Assembly: GCA_001184395.1 (NCBI GenBank)
Contig: LFLF01000024.1
Location: 1 to 37,720 of the forward strand
Length of the DNA stretch: 37,720 nt
Reading direction: 5' to 3'
Source: Candidatus Paraburkholderia calva
GTDB taxonomy: Bacteria > Pseudomonadota > Gammaproteobacteria > Burkholderiales > Burkholderiaceae
Shown here: positions 27,246 to 36,258 of the stretch, in pieces
Layout of the letters: the number at the start of each line of letters is the position of its first letter
Numbering within the stretch: position 1 is the stretch's first letter
Translations under genes and position numbers: made by a program
Notes under the pieces: model-generated
Seen by the model: only the letters and a program-made list of their open reading frames with translations
Told to the model about the DNA's origin: nothing
Database searches by the model: none

Positions 27246-27959
27246 ATGGAATTCACAACCGTACTGTTCTATATCTTCGCGCTGCTGCTGGTGGTGTCTG
27301 CGCTGAAGATGATCACTTCACGCAACCCGGTGTCGTCCGCGCTGTTTCTCGTGCTAGCGTTCTTCAACGCGGCCGCGATCTGGATGCTGCTGCAAGCAGA
27401 ATTCCTTGCGATCCTGCTGGTTCTCGTCTACGTCGGCGCCGTGATGGTGCTGTTCCTGTTCGTGGTGATGATGCTGGACATCAACATCGACGAATTGCGG
27501 CGTGACTTCAAACGTTTCGTGCCGTTGGCGAGCTTCGTCGGCGCGATCATCGTGATCGAAACCGCGCTGATTCTGTGGCACGGCTACGGCGCGACCACCA
27601 CGCCGCTGCGCGACGCCAACACGGCCGCCGCCGGTGCGGGTGTGAGCGGCGCCGCGCTGATGCCGAATACGCAGTTGATCGGCAAGGTCATCTACACGGA
27701 TTACATCTTCGCGTTCGAAATCGCGGGTCTGGTGCTGCTGGTCGCCATCATCGCGGCGATCTCGCTCACGATTCACGACAAGAAGGATAAGAAGACCCAA
27801 ACGGTCAGCCAGCAGGTCAAGGTGCGTCGTCAGGATCGCGTGCGTCTCGTGAAGATGCAGGCGGAAACGCAGTCGCCCGACGCCATGACCGAGCCGCCCG
27901 TCACCGGCAACATCGGTGCGGGCACGGTGGACAAAACAAGGGCTGAGATTAGGAGATAA
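27246..27959 (+). CDS. nuoJ: NADH-quinone oxidoreductase subunit J
   Basis: This is a membrane subunit of complex I whose third helix undergoes the pi-bulge transition linked to quinone reduction. The protein has 237 residues with five helices, the first being [19 protein letters not shown]. The characteristic [20 protein letters not shown] (helix 3) is present, followed by [14 protein letters not shown]. After the last helix comes a charged tail of about 60 residues from [11 protein letters not shown] onward, longer than in E. coli and typical of Burkholderia proteins from memory. No strong ribosome site precedes ATG 27246. The stop is only four bases before nuoK and the nuoK ribosome site (AGGAGA) lies inside nuoJ's end. 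Intact. Confidence 0.94.
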   Translation: MEFTTVLFYIFALLLVVSALKMITSRNPVSSALFLVLAFFNAAAIWMLLQAEFLAILLVLVYVGAVMVLFLFVVMMLDINIDELRRDFKRFVPLASFVGAIIVIETALILWHGYGATTTPLRDANTAAAGAGVSGAALMPNTQLIGKVIYTDYIFAFEIAGLVLLVAIIAAISLTIHDKKDKKTQTVSQQVKVRRQDRVRLVKMQAETQSPDAMTEPPVTGNIGAGTVDKTRAEIRR

Positions 27960-27963
27960 GAAA

Positions 27964-28269
27964 ATGTTGAGTCTTGCCCATTACCTGGTGCTCGGCGCGA
28001 TCCTGTTCGCGATCAGCATCGTCGGTATCTTCCTGAACTGCCGCAACGTCATCATCATCCTGATGGCGATCGAACTGATGCTGCTCGCGGTGAACACGAA
28101 TTTCGTCGCGTTCTCGCACTATCTGGGCGACGTGCACGGCCAGATCTTCGTGTTCTTCGTGTTGACCGTGGCCGCGGCCGAAGCCGCCATCGGTCTCGCG
28201 ATTCTCGTGACCCTGTTCCGCAGTCTCGACACGATCAACGTCGAGGACCTCGATCAGCTCAAAGGTTAA
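27964..28269 (+). CDS. nuoK: NADH-quinone oxidoreductase subunit K
   Basis: This is a small membrane subunit forming the first proton half-channel next to the antiporter-like subunits. The protein has 101 residues and three helices. The two membrane glutamates needed for proton transfer are present: Glu37 in [12 protein letters not shown] and Glu73 in [11 protein letters not shown]. The family's [10 protein letters not shown] block lies between them. ATG 27964 has AGGAGA upstream. Intact. Confidence 0.97.
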   Translation: MLSLAHYLVLGAILFAISIVGIFLNCRNVIIILMAIELMLLAVNTNFVAFSHYLGDVHGQIFVFFVLTVAAAEAAIGLAILVTLFRSLDTINVEDLDQLKG

Positions 28270-28286
28270 TCACAGGATAGGCTGTT

Positions 28287-30332
28287 ATGTCCACGACACT
28301 CAACGAAAACCTCCTGCTCGCGGTTCCCCTGGCGCCGCTGGCTGGCTCGCTTATCGCAGGTCTGTTCAGCAAGGTAGTGGGACGCAAGGGCGCGCACAGC
28401 ATCACGATCCTAGGCGTTTTCGTCTCCTTCATCCTCTCGGCGATCGTCTACAATGACGTGCTCCACGGCGCGAGCTTCAACGCCACCGTGTACGCGTGGA
28501 TGAGCATCGGCAATCTGAAGATGGAAGTCGGCTTCCTGGTCGACTCGCTCACGGCCATGATGATGGTCATCGTGACCTTCGTCTCGCTGATGGTGCACAT
28601 CTACACGATCGGCTACATGGCGGACGAAGAGGTGGGTTACGAGCGCTTCTTCTCGTACATCTCGCTGTTCACGTTCTCGATGCTGATGCTCGTGATGAGC
28701 AACAACTTCCTGCAACTGTTCTTCGGCTGGGAAGCGGTGGGTTTCGTGTCGTATCTGCTGATCGGTTTCTACTTCACGCGTGAGAGCGCGATCTATGCCA
28801 ACATGAAGGCGTTCATCGTGAACCGCGTGGGCGACTTCGGCTTCCTGCTCGGCATCGGCCTGATTCTCGCGTTTGCCGGTTCGCTCAACTACACCGACGT
28901 GTTCGTGCAAAGCGACACGCTCGCCACGATGAGCTTCCACGGTACGAGCTGGGGCCTTCTGACGGTCGCGTGCATCTGCCTGTTCATCGGCGCGATGGGT
29001 AAGTCCGCACAGTTCCCGCTGCACGTGTGGCTGCCCGACTCGATGGAAGGCCCGACGCCGATCTCCGCACTGATTCACGCGGCGACCATGGTGACGGCCG
29101 GCATCTTCATGGTGACGCGCATGTCGCCGCTGTTCGAGCATTCGGATGCGGCACTGTCCTTCGTGACGGTCATCGGGGCGATCACCGCGCTGTTCATGGG
29201 CTTCCTGGGCGTCGTGCAGAACGACATCAAACGCGTGGTGGCTTATTCCACGCTCTCGCAGCTCGGGTACATGACGGTCGCGCTCGGCGTGTCGGCATAT
29301 CCGGTCGCCGTGTTTCACCTTGGCACGCACGCGTTTTTCAAGGCGCTGCTGTTCCTCGGCGCGGGCTCGATCATCATCGGTATGCACCACGATCAGGACA
29401 TGCGCAACATGGGCGGTCTGGCGAAGTACGTGCCGATCACCTGGATCACGTCGCTGCTCGGTTCGCTCGCGCTGATCGGCACGCCGTTCTTCTCGGGCTT
29501 TTACTCGAAAGACTCGATCATCGATGCCGTGAAGCTGTCGCATCTGTCGGGTTCGGGCTTCGCGTACTTCGCGGTGGTGGCGAGCGTGTTCGTCACGGCG
29601 CTGTACTCGTTCCGCATGTATTTCCTCGTGTTCCACGGTCCGGAGCGTTTCCGCGGCCCGAAGCATCCCGATTCGCCGATGGGCCAGGCCGAAGCGCACT
29701 GCCACGACGACCACGGCCATGGCCACGGTCCGCACATCCCGCATGAAAGCCCGTGGGTAGTGACGCTGCCGATGATCCTGCTGGCGATTCCGTCGGTCAT
29801 CATCGGCGCGATCATGGTCGGCCCGATGCTGTTCGGCGACTTCTTCTCACATGGTGTTGCATTCGACAAGGTCATCTTTATCAGCGAGCATCACGAAGCG
29901 CTGAAAGAAATGGGCGAGGAATTCCACGGCTGGTTCGCGATGGGCCTGCATTTGATCTCGGGTCTGCCGATGTGGCTCGCATTTGCGGGTGTGGTGGTCG
30001 CGTGGTTCTTGTACATGAAGCGTCCGGACCTGCCGCCGGTCATCGCGAGGACCTTCGGTCCGATCTACACATTGCTCGACAACAAGTACTACTGCGACAA
30101 GATCAACGAAGTCGTGTTCGCCAAGGGCGCCGTGGCGCTCGGCCGCGGATTGTGGAAAGAGGGCGATGTGGTCGTCATCGACGGCGTCGTTAACGGCAGC
30201 GCGAATTTCATGGCCTGGTTCGCCGGCGTGATCCGCTTCCTCCAGTCGGGCTACATCTACCACTACGTGTTCGCGATGATCATCGGTATGCTCGGTTTGC
30301 TGACGCTGTTCGTGACACTCGGCGGCAAGTGA
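28287..30332 (+). CDS. nuoL: NADH-quinone oxidoreductase subunit L
   Basis: This is the most distal antiporter-like proton-pumping subunit of complex I, with the long lateral helix that clamps the membrane arm. The protein has 681 residues. Conserved parts include FLVDSLTAMMMVIVTFVSLM, the helix with NNFLQLFFGWEAVGFVSYL and its glutamate, MGKSAQFPLHVWLPDSMEGP with the lysine and proline of the channel, and LIHAATMVTAGIFM. A histidine-rich loop at residues 469-487 (seven His and one Cys) sits between membrane segments in the C-terminal third. It is the third-last nuo gene, followed by nuoM after 16 bases. Intact. Confidence 0.96.
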   Translation: MSTTLNENLLLAVPLAPLAGSLIAGLFSKVVGRKGAHSITILGVFVSFILSAIVYNDVLHGASFNATVYAWMSIGNLKMEVGFLVDSLTAMMMVIVTFVSLMVHIYTIGYMADEEVGYERFFSYISLFTFSMLMLVMSNNFLQLFFGWEAVGFVSYLLIGFYFTRESAIYANMKAFIVNRVGDFGFLLGIGLILAFAGSLNYTDVFVQSDTLATMSFHGTSWGLLTVACICLFIGAMGKSAQFPLHVWLPDSMEGPTPISALIHAATMVTAGIFMVTRMSPLFEHSDAALSFVTVIGAITALFMGFLGVVQNDIKRVVAYSTLSQLGYMTVALGVSAYPVAVFHLGTHAFFKALLFLGAGSIIIGMHHDQDMRNMGGLAKYVPITWITSLLGSLALIGTPFFSGFYSKDSIIDAVKLSHLSGSGFAYFAVVASVFVTALYSFRMYFLVFHGPERFRGPKHPDSPMGQAEAHCHDDHGHGHGPHIPHESPWVVTLPMILLAIPSVIIGAIMVGPMLFGDFFSHGVAFDKVIFISEHHEALKEMGEEFHGWFAMGLHLISGLPMWLAFAGVVVAWFLYMKRPDLPPVIARTFGPIYTLLDNKYYCDKINEVVFAKGAVALGRGLWKEGDVVVIDGVVNGSANFMAWFAGVIRFLQSGYIYHYVFAMIIGMLGLLTLFVTLGGK

Positions 30333-30348
30333 GGAGGTGCGAGGACAC

Positions 30349-31848
30349 ATGAGCTCTTTTCCGATTCTCAGCGTTGCCATCTGGTTGTCGATCGTCTTCG
30401 GTCTGCTGGTTCTGGCGGTAGGCAATGATCGCAATCCGACGTCCGCGCGCTGGATTGCGCTGATCGGCTCTGTGCTTGGGCTGATCGTCACGATTCCGCT
30501 CATCACCGGCTTCGATAGCTCGACGACCGCGCTCCAGTTCGTCGAGCAATCGACCTGGATCGAGCGCTTCAACATCACGTATCACCTGGGCGTCGACGGC
30601 ATTTCGATGTGGTTCGTCGTGTTGACGGCGCTCATTACTGTGATCGTCGTGATCGCCGGATGGGAAGTGATTACCGAGCGTGTCTCGCAGTACTTCGCCG
30701 CGTTTCTGATCCTCTCGGGCATCATGATCGGCGTGTTCTCGACGGCGGACGGCCTGCTGTTCTATGTGTTCTTCGAGGCCACGCTCATTCCGATGTACAT
30801 CATCATCGGCGTGTGGGGCGGCCCGAACCGTGTGTACGCGGCGTTCAAGTTCTTCCTGTACACGCTGGCCGGCTCGCTGCTGATGCTGGTCGCGCTGCTG
30901 TACCTGTACACGCAGACGCATACCTTCGATCTCGCGACGTGGCACGCAGCCAAGCTCGAGATGACGCCGCAGATACTGCTGTTCATCGGGTTCTTCCTCG
31001 CATTCGCCGTGAAGGTGCCGATGTGGCCGGTCCACACCTGGCTGCCGGATGCGCACGTGGAAGCGCCGACGGGTGGCTCGGTCGTGCTGGCGGCCATCAT
31101 GCTGAAGCTCGGTGCGTACGGTTTCCTGCGCTTCTTGCTGCCGATCGCACCGGATGCGAGCCACTTCCTCGCGCCGGTCGTCATTATGCTGTCGCTGGTC
31201 GCGGTGATATATATCGGCCTGGTCGCGATGGTCCAGGCCGACATGAAGAAGCTGGTCGCATATTCGTCGATCGCGCACATGGGCTTCGTCACGCTCGGCT
31301 TCTTCATGTTCGGGCCGTCGAGCCAGCTCGCGGTCGAAGGCGCGATCATCCAGATGATCTCGCACGGCTTCGTTTCGGGCGCCATGTTCCTGTCCATCGG
31401 TGTGCTGTACGACCGCGTGCACTCGCGTCAGATCTCGGATTACGGCGGCGTCGTCAACGTGATGCCGAAGTTTGCCGCGTTCGCCATGCTGTTCGCGATG
31501 GCCAACTGCGGCCTGCCGGGCACCTCGGGTTTCGTCGGCGAGTTCATGGTGATTCTGGCGGCCGTGAAGTTCAACTTCTGGATCGGCTTCCTGGCCACGT
31601 TCACGCTGATTCTCGGTGCGGCCTACACGCTGTGGATGTACAAGCGCGTGTACTTCGGCGCCGTCGCGAACGACCACGTCGCGCATCTCGCGGACATCAA
31701 CGGCCGTGAATTCCTGATGCTGGCCGTGCTCGCGATTTTCACGCTTTACATGGGCCTGTATCCGAAGCCCTTCACCGACGTCATGCACGAGTCGGTGGCA
31801 AACCTGCTTTCCCACGTCGCGCAGTCCAAGCTGCCGCTGGCTCAGTAA
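30349..31848 (+). CDS. nuoM: NADH-quinone oxidoreductase subunit M
   Basis: This is the middle antiporter-like proton-pumping subunit of complex I. The protein has 499 residues and about 14 helices. Recognisable blocks are YHLGVDGISMWFVVLTALIT, LFYVFFEATLIPMYIIIGVW with the helix-5 glutamate, AVKVPMWPVHTWLPDAHVEA with the key lysine, and LVAYSSIAHMGFVTLGFF. The ATG at 30349 is preferred over a GTG at 30337 because the ribosome site (GAGGTGCGAGG) then has normal spacing. Intact. Confidence 0.95.
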   Translation: MSSFPILSVAIWLSIVFGLLVLAVGNDRNPTSARWIALIGSVLGLIVTIPLITGFDSSTTALQFVEQSTWIERFNITYHLGVDGISMWFVVLTALITVIVVIAGWEVITERVSQYFAAFLILSGIMIGVFSTADGLLFYVFFEATLIPMYIIIGVWGGPNRVYAAFKFFLYTLAGSLLMLVALLYLYTQTHTFDLATWHAAKLEMTPQILLFIGFFLAFAVKVPMWPVHTWLPDAHVEAPTGGSVVLAAIMLKLGAYGFLRFLLPIAPDASHFLAPVVIMLSLVAVIYIGLVAMVQADMKKLVAYSSIAHMGFVTLGFFMFGPSSQLAVEGAIIQMISHGFVSGAMFLSIGVLYDRVHSRQISDYGGVVNVMPKFAAFAMLFAMANCGLPGTSGFVGEFMVILAAVKFNFWIGFLATFTLILGAAYTLWMYKRVYFGAVANDHVAHLADINGREFLMLAVLAIFTLYMGLYPKPFTDVMHESVANLLSHVAQSKLPLAQ

Positions 31849-31873
31849 CGCCATGCGGAGGAACTAAGAAATC

Positions 31874-33346
31874 ATGCAAAACGCCCCTATGAGTATGTTG
31901 TTGCCGGACGGCATCCTGATGGCCGCGGTCTTCATCGCCTGGCTCAACGATACGGTCTTCGGCACCTATGGTCACCGCGGCACGTACGCGATCGCGCTGC
32001 TGTCCACGATCGTCGTCGGCATCTGGTTCGCCTTCACCGCGCTTAATCCGACGCCGGGTTACTTCTTCACGCGCATGTATATCGTCGATCCGTTCGCGAG
32101 CCCGATGAAGGCGGTAGTCTGCTTCGGCTACGCAGTATCGATCATCTACTCGAAGAAGTATCTCGAAGACCGCGACCTGTTCCGCGGCGACTTCTTCCTG
32201 CTCGGCCTGTTCTCCCTGCTCGGCCAGTGCGTGATGATCTCGGGCAACAACTTCCTCACGCTGTATATCGGTCTCGAACTGATGTCGCTGTCGCTGTATG
32301 CGGTCATCGCATTGCGCAAGGACGTGCCGCAGTCGAACGAATCGGCGATGAAGTACTACGTGCTCGGCGCGCTGGCATCGGGTTTCCTGCTCTACGGCAT
32401 CTCGATGCTGTACGGCGCGACCGGTTCGCTGGAACTCGGCGAAGTACTGAAGGCGGTGGCGTCGGGCCACATCAACGACGCGGTGCTGCTGTTCGGCGTG
32501 ATTTTCGTGGTGGCCGGCGTGGCGTTCAAGATGGGCGCGGTGCCGTTCCATATGTGGGTGCCGGACGTCTATCAGGGCGCGCCGACGGCCATGACGCTGC
32601 TCACCGGCGGCAGCCCGAAGGTCGCGGCGTTCGCGTGGGGCCTGCGTCTGCTGGTAATGGGCCTGTTGCCGCTTGCGGTGGACTGGCAGGAAATGCTGGT
32701 GATTCTGGCGGCATTGTCGCTGATCGTCGGCAATATCACGGGTATCGTGCAGCGGAACATCAAGCGGATGCTGGCGTACTCGGCCATCTCGAACATGGGC
32801 TTTGTGCTGCTCGGTCTGCTGGCCGGCGTGGTGGACAGCAAGGCGGACAGCGCGGCCGACGCCTATAGCTCGGCAATGTTCTACAGCATCATCTATCTGG
32901 TGACGACGCTCGGTTCGTTCGGTGTGGTCATGCTGCTCGCGCGTCGCGACTTCGAAGCCGAGATGCTCGACGACTTCAAGGGCCTGAATCAGCGCAGCCC
33001 GGTGTTCGCGTTCGTCATGATGATCATGATGTTCTCGCTCGCCGGCATCCCGCCGACAGTCGGCTTCTACGCCAAGCTCGCCGTGCTCGAAGCGACGATG
33101 AACGCCGGCCTCACGTGGCTTGCGATTCTCGCCGTGCTGACGTCGCTGGTGGGCGCGTTTTACTACCTGCGTATCGCCAAGCTGATGTACTTCGACGCAC
33201 CGCAGGACGCATCGCCGATCGTCGCTGGCGGTCTGAATCGCTCGTTGCTTGCATTCAATGGTCTCGCTGTGCTCGTGCTCGGCCTGGTGCCGGGTCCGCT
33301 GATGTCGGCATGCCTGCAAGCGATCACGCATACGTTGCCGCTGTAA
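31874..33346 (+). CDS. nuoN: NADH-quinone oxidoreductase subunit N
   Basis: This is the third antiporter-like proton-pumping subunit of complex I and the last nuo gene. The protein has 490 residues and about 14 helices. It shows NNFLTLYIGLELMSLSLYAV with the helix-5 glutamate, VAFKMGAVPFHMWVPDVYQG with the lysine, APTAMTLLTGGSPKVAAFAW and MLAYSAISNMGFVLLGLL. CGGAGGAA precedes the ATG. The stop TAA shares a base with the ATG of the next gene, so the two are probably translated together. Intact. Confidence 0.96.
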   Translation: MQNAPMSMLLPDGILMAAVFIAWLNDTVFGTYGHRGTYAIALLSTIVVGIWFAFTALNPTPGYFFTRMYIVDPFASPMKAVVCFGYAVSIIYSKKYLEDRDLFRGDFFLLGLFSLLGQCVMISGNNFLTLYIGLELMSLSLYAVIALRKDVPQSNESAMKYYVLGALASGFLLYGISMLYGATGSLELGEVLKAVASGHINDAVLLFGVIFVVAGVAFKMGAVPFHMWVPDVYQGAPTAMTLLTGGSPKVAAFAWGLRLLVMGLLPLAVDWQEMLVILAALSLIVGNITGIVQRNIKRMLAYSAISNMGFVLLGLLAGVVDSKADSAADAYSSAMFYSIIYLVTTLGSFGVVMLLARRDFEAEMLDDFKGLNQRSPVFAFVMMIMMFSLAGIPPTVGFYAKLAVLEATMNAGLTWLAILAVLTSLVGAFYYLRIAKLMYFDAPQDASPIVAGGLNRSLLAFNGLAVLVLGLVPGPLMSACLQAITHTLPL

Positions 33347-33666
33347 TGTCGGCGGCAGGTTGGTTCCTCGTATTGTTGGCGCTGGTCGGCGCCAACGTGC
33401 CGTTTCTGAATCAGCATCTGTTCGGCGTCGTGCCCGTGCCGCTCCCCGCGGCGGAGCGCAACAAGGCGCCGAAAAAGAACGCTTGGCTCCGGATCGGCGA
33501 ATTGATCGTTTTTTACTTCGTGGTCGGCACGCTCGGCTTCATGCTCGAAGCGCGCGCCGGTAACCGTTTCGATCAAGGATGGCAGTTCTATGCCATCACG
33601 TTCAGTCTCTTCGTGGTGTTGGCCTTTCCCGGCTTCACCTATCAATATCTCGTCAAATGCCGCTGA
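33346..33666 (+). CDS. DUF2818 family membrane protein
   Basis: The protein has 106 residues and three predicted membrane helices: AAGWFLVLLALVGANVPFL at the start, GELIVFYFVVGTLGFMLEA in the middle and FYAITFSLFVVLAFPGFTYQ near the end. A short basic loop rich in Lys and Asn lies between the first two. I recognise it as the DUF2818 protein found immediately after nuoN in Burkholderiales. Its function is not known to me. Its one-base overlap with nuoN and its conserved place suggest a role in complex I assembly or stability, which is inference. Intact. Confidence 0.85.
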   Translation: MSAAGWFLVLLALVGANVPFLNQHLFGVVPVPLPAAERNKAPKKNAWLRIGELIVFYFVVGTLGFMLEARAGNRFDQGWQFYAITFSLFVVLAFPGFTYQYLVKCR

Positions 33667-33725
33667 CGGCATCTGCGATCAGATTGCCATCTGCGGCCCG
33701 TTTGTCTTCAAGCATAGGGTTCAAG

Positions 33726-34306
33726 ATGGCAGACCAGCACACCTTTCCCGGTAATGACGACGGCCTGATCGAAAAGAAGGTCGATATCACCACGCTCCAC
33801 GAGGGCAAATTCCTCACGTTCAAGCGCGACACCGTCGAATTGCCGGATGGCACGCAGGCGTATCGCGAATTCGTCACGCATCCCGGTGCGGTGATGATCC
33901 TGCCGGTGTTCGACGATGGCCGTGTGCTGCTGGAGCGGCGGTTCTGCTATCCGGTCGGCCGTTTACTGCTGGAGTTTCCGGCCGGCAAGCTCGATCCGAA
34001 TGAGGACGAACTGACCTGCGCCAAGCGCGAATTGCAGGAGGAAACCGGCTATACCGCGCGTGAGTGGACATTCCTGACGCGGATTCATCCGGTCATCTCC
34101 TATTCGACCGAGTTCATCGACATTTACCTCGCGCGCGGCCTCACGGCGAGCCTGCCAAGCTTGACGACGGCGAATTCCTCGAAACCTTCATCGCGGATGC
34201 CGAGCAGTTGATGGCCTGGGTGAAGGACGGCAGTATCAGCGACGTGAAGACGATCATCGGCGCGTTCTGGCTGGAGAAGCTGATGGCGGGGGAGTGGAAA
34301 GCCTGA
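33726..34306 (+). pseudogene. Nudix hydrolase (ADP-ribose pyrophosphatase-like), frameshifted
   Basis: This was a cytoplasmic Nudix hydrolase, by similarity an ADP-sugar pyrophosphatase (NudF/NudK-like). From ATG 33726 the protein reads MADQHTFPGNDDGLIEKK and keeps an intact Nudix box, GKLDPNEDELTCAK then RELQEETGY, fitting G-x5-E-x7-REUxEExGU. It continues normally to IDIYLARGLTA. Near 34150 a base is missing: the true continuation, EPAKLDDGEFLETFIADAEQ to EKLMAGEWKA, is in the next frame and ends at TGA 34304-34306. As written, translation stops at 34211 and loses the C-terminal helices, which in this family help form the dimer and substrate site. The catalytic box is spared, so residual activity cannot be ruled out. 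Confidence 0.8.
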
Positions 34307-34329
34307 GCGAGTTCGTTGCAAATTCCGTA

Positions 34330-34353
34330 GAAGCGGCCCGCGTGAGCCGCTTC
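34330..34353 (+). terminator. Hairpin after the Nudix gene, possible terminator
   Basis: A perfect 8-bp stem (GAAGCGGC at 34330-34337 with GCCGCTTC at 34346-34353) has an 8-nt loop. There is no direct T-run; CATTTT comes four bases later, so it is a weak candidate. Confidence 0.4.
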
Positions 34354-34523
34354 GGTCATTTTGCCGCGACCGAACGCGCCGAGTCGGGCGAACGGCTAGA
34401 ATGCCCTGTTAGCCTGCGGAGCGCGAAATCGGCGGAAGTCGGCGGCTGCCAATCAACAGTCAATTTCGCACGATCGTTCAAAACATGCAATTTTGAGATA
34501 CACTCAACTCAAGCCCCATTAGC

Positions 34524-35000
34524 ATGAAGGTTCTCGATTTAAAGTGCTCGCACGAATACCGCTTCGAAGGCTGGTTTGCCTCGACGGAAGAGTTCGAATC
34601 GCAGTTGTCGCGCAAGCTGGTCGTATGCCTGATGTGCTCGACGACCGAGGTGAGCCGTATGCCGTCCGCGCCGCGTCTGAATCTGACGACGTCGCCACGC
34701 GGTGAGCCGGTGCCGGAGGTTGCGCAGGCAAAGGCGCGAACGCAGGCTCTGGCCGCCGGCCTCCCAGACGCGCAGGCATTGCAGGCGCACGCGTTGAGCT
34801 TCATGCGCGAGTTGATCGACAGGACCGAGAACGTGGGCGAGCGTTTTGCCGAAGAGGCGCGGCGTATCCACTACAATGAAGCGCCGACGCGCAACATTCG
34901 GGGCGTCACGACGCCCGAAGACGCGCATGCCTTGCTGGAAGAAGGGATCGATGTGATGCCGTTGCCTGTTCCGGATGCCCTGAAGGAGCCGCTGCAGTAA
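34524..35000 (+). CDS. DUF1178 family protein, function unknown
   Basis: The protein has 158 residues and begins MKVLDLKCSHEYRFEGWFAS, the hallmark of DUF1178, with Cys8 and a CxxC pair (Cys35, Cys38 in VVCLMCST) that may form a small zinc site. The middle third is Ala/Gln-rich and more variable. The C-terminal part, GERFAEEARRIHYNEAPTRN then IRGVTTPEDAHALLEEGIDV, is the second conserved block. I know of no established function. It stands between the broken Nudix gene and the acyl-CoA dehydrogenases, its usual place in this group. No clear ribosome site is visible. Intact. Confidence 0.88.
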   Translation: MKVLDLKCSHEYRFEGWFASTEEFESQLSRKLVVCLMCSTTEVSRMPSAPRLNLTTSPRGEPVPEVAQAKARTQALAAGLPDAQALQAHALSFMRELIDRTENVGERFAEEARRIHYNEAPTRNIRGVTTPEDAHALLEEGIDVMPLPVPDALKEPLQ

Positions 35001-35057
35001 TCGCCCGACGCGGCGTTTCCTCCGGCCCGGCGCGGGCCATGTGAGGAGACACTGCGC

Positions 35058-36248
35058 ATGGATCTGAACTACTCCCCTGCGGACGACGCGTTTTGCGCCG
35101 AAGTCCGCGCCTGGCTCGAGGCTCATTTGCCGCACGCGTTGCGCGCCAAGGTGCTCGAGCACAAACGCCTTTCCCGCGACGACTATTCGAGCTGGCACAA
35201 GCTGCTGGGCGTACACGGCTGGTCCGCGCCCGCATGGCTGAAAGAACACGGCGGCCCCGGCTGGGACGCCACGCAACCGCATATCTGGGATGAAGAATGC
35301 GCTCGCGCAGGCGCGCCCGCCGTGATGCCCTTCGGCGTATCGATGGTTGCGCCCGTGTTGATGAAATACGGCACCGACGCCCAGAAATCCCGTTATCTTC
35401 CGCGTATCCTCGACGGCAGCGACTGGTGGTGCCAGGGCTATTCCGAACCCGGCGCAGGCTCCGATCTCGCGTCGCTGCGCACCCGCGCCGAGCGTCACGG
35501 CGACCACTATGTCGTGACCAGCCAGAAGACCTGGACGACGCTTGGCCAGCATGCCGACATGATCTTTTGCCTCGTGCGTACGGATCCGCAGGCGAAGAAG
35601 CAGGAAGGCATCTCGTTCTTGCTGATCGATGTGAAGACGCCCGGCATCACCGTGCGGCCGATCATCACGCTGGATGAGGATCACGAGGTCAACGAAATTT
35701 TCTTCGATAACGTCGAGGTGCCGCTCGGCAATCTGGTCGGCGAGGAGAATCGCGGCTGGACCGTCACCAAGTATCTGCTCGGACACGAACGCACGGGCAT
35801 CGCGCGGGTCGGGCAGTCGAAGCGCGAACTGGCGTTTTTGAAGCGGCTTGCGTCGGATCGCACGAAGAACGGCAAACCCCTTTTACTCGATCCGCTGTTC
35901 GCCGCCAAAGTCGCCGCGCTCGAGATCGAACTGATGGCGCTCGAAGTGACGGTGCAGCGTGTGGTGGCGAGCGAGGGTGCAGGGAGGGAACCGGAAGCGT
36001 CGATGCTCAAGATCAAGGACACCGAAGTGCAACAGGCGTTCACCGAGCTGATGGTCGAAGCGATCGGCCCGCAGGCCGCGGCGTTCGATCCCGCGTTTCT
36101 CGAAGGCGAACGCGAGTACAGGGCGACCGGCGACGATGACGCCGCGCCGCGCGCCGCGTACTACTTCAATTTCCGCAAGACCTCGATCTATGGCGGGTCG
36201 AACGAGATTCAAAAGAACATCATCGCGCAGATGATGATCGGACTGTGA
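35058..36248 (+). CDS. Acyl-CoA dehydrogenase, pimeloyl-CoA dehydrogenase large-subunit type
   Basis: This is an FAD-dependent dehydrogenase that introduces a 2,3 double bond into an acyl-CoA. The protein has 396 residues. FAD-binding segments are present: GYSEPGAGSDLASLRTRAE and SQKTWTTLGQHADMIF. The C-terminal YGGSNEIQKNIIAQMMIGL is the usual end of the family. By overall look it resembles PimC, the large subunit of a two-gene dehydrogenase acting on dicarboxylic or long-chain acyl-CoA; the exact substrate is uncertain. ATG 35058 has GTGAGGAGAC upstream. The partner-type gene follows after ten bases but is broken by several frameshifts, so this protein may have lost its partner. Confidence 0.88.
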   Translation: MDLNYSPADDAFCAEVRAWLEAHLPHALRAKVLEHKRLSRDDYSSWHKLLGVHGWSAPAWLKEHGGPGWDATQPHIWDEECARAGAPAVMPFGVSMVAPVLMKYGTDAQKSRYLPRILDGSDWWCQGYSEPGAGSDLASLRTRAERHGDHYVVTSQKTWTTLGQHADMIFCLVRTDPQAKKQEGISFLLIDVKTPGITVRPIITLDEDHEVNEIFFDNVEVPLGNLVGEENRGWTVTKYLLGHERTGIARVGQSKRELAFLKRLASDRTKNGKPLLLDPLFAAKVAALEIELMALEVTVQRVVASEGAGREPEASMLKIKDTEVQQAFTELMVEAIGPQAAAFDPAFLEGEREYRATGDDDAAPRAAYYFNFRKTSIYGGSNEIQKNIIAQMMIGL

Positions 36249-36258
36249 GGAGCGGCGC

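Noticed and set aside
28410-33331. Long minus-strand frames opposite nuoL, nuoM and nuoN (444-524 codons)
   Set aside because: Same cause: antisense of GC-rich membrane protein genes, giving low-complexity His/Arg/Glu-rich translations without a plausible start.
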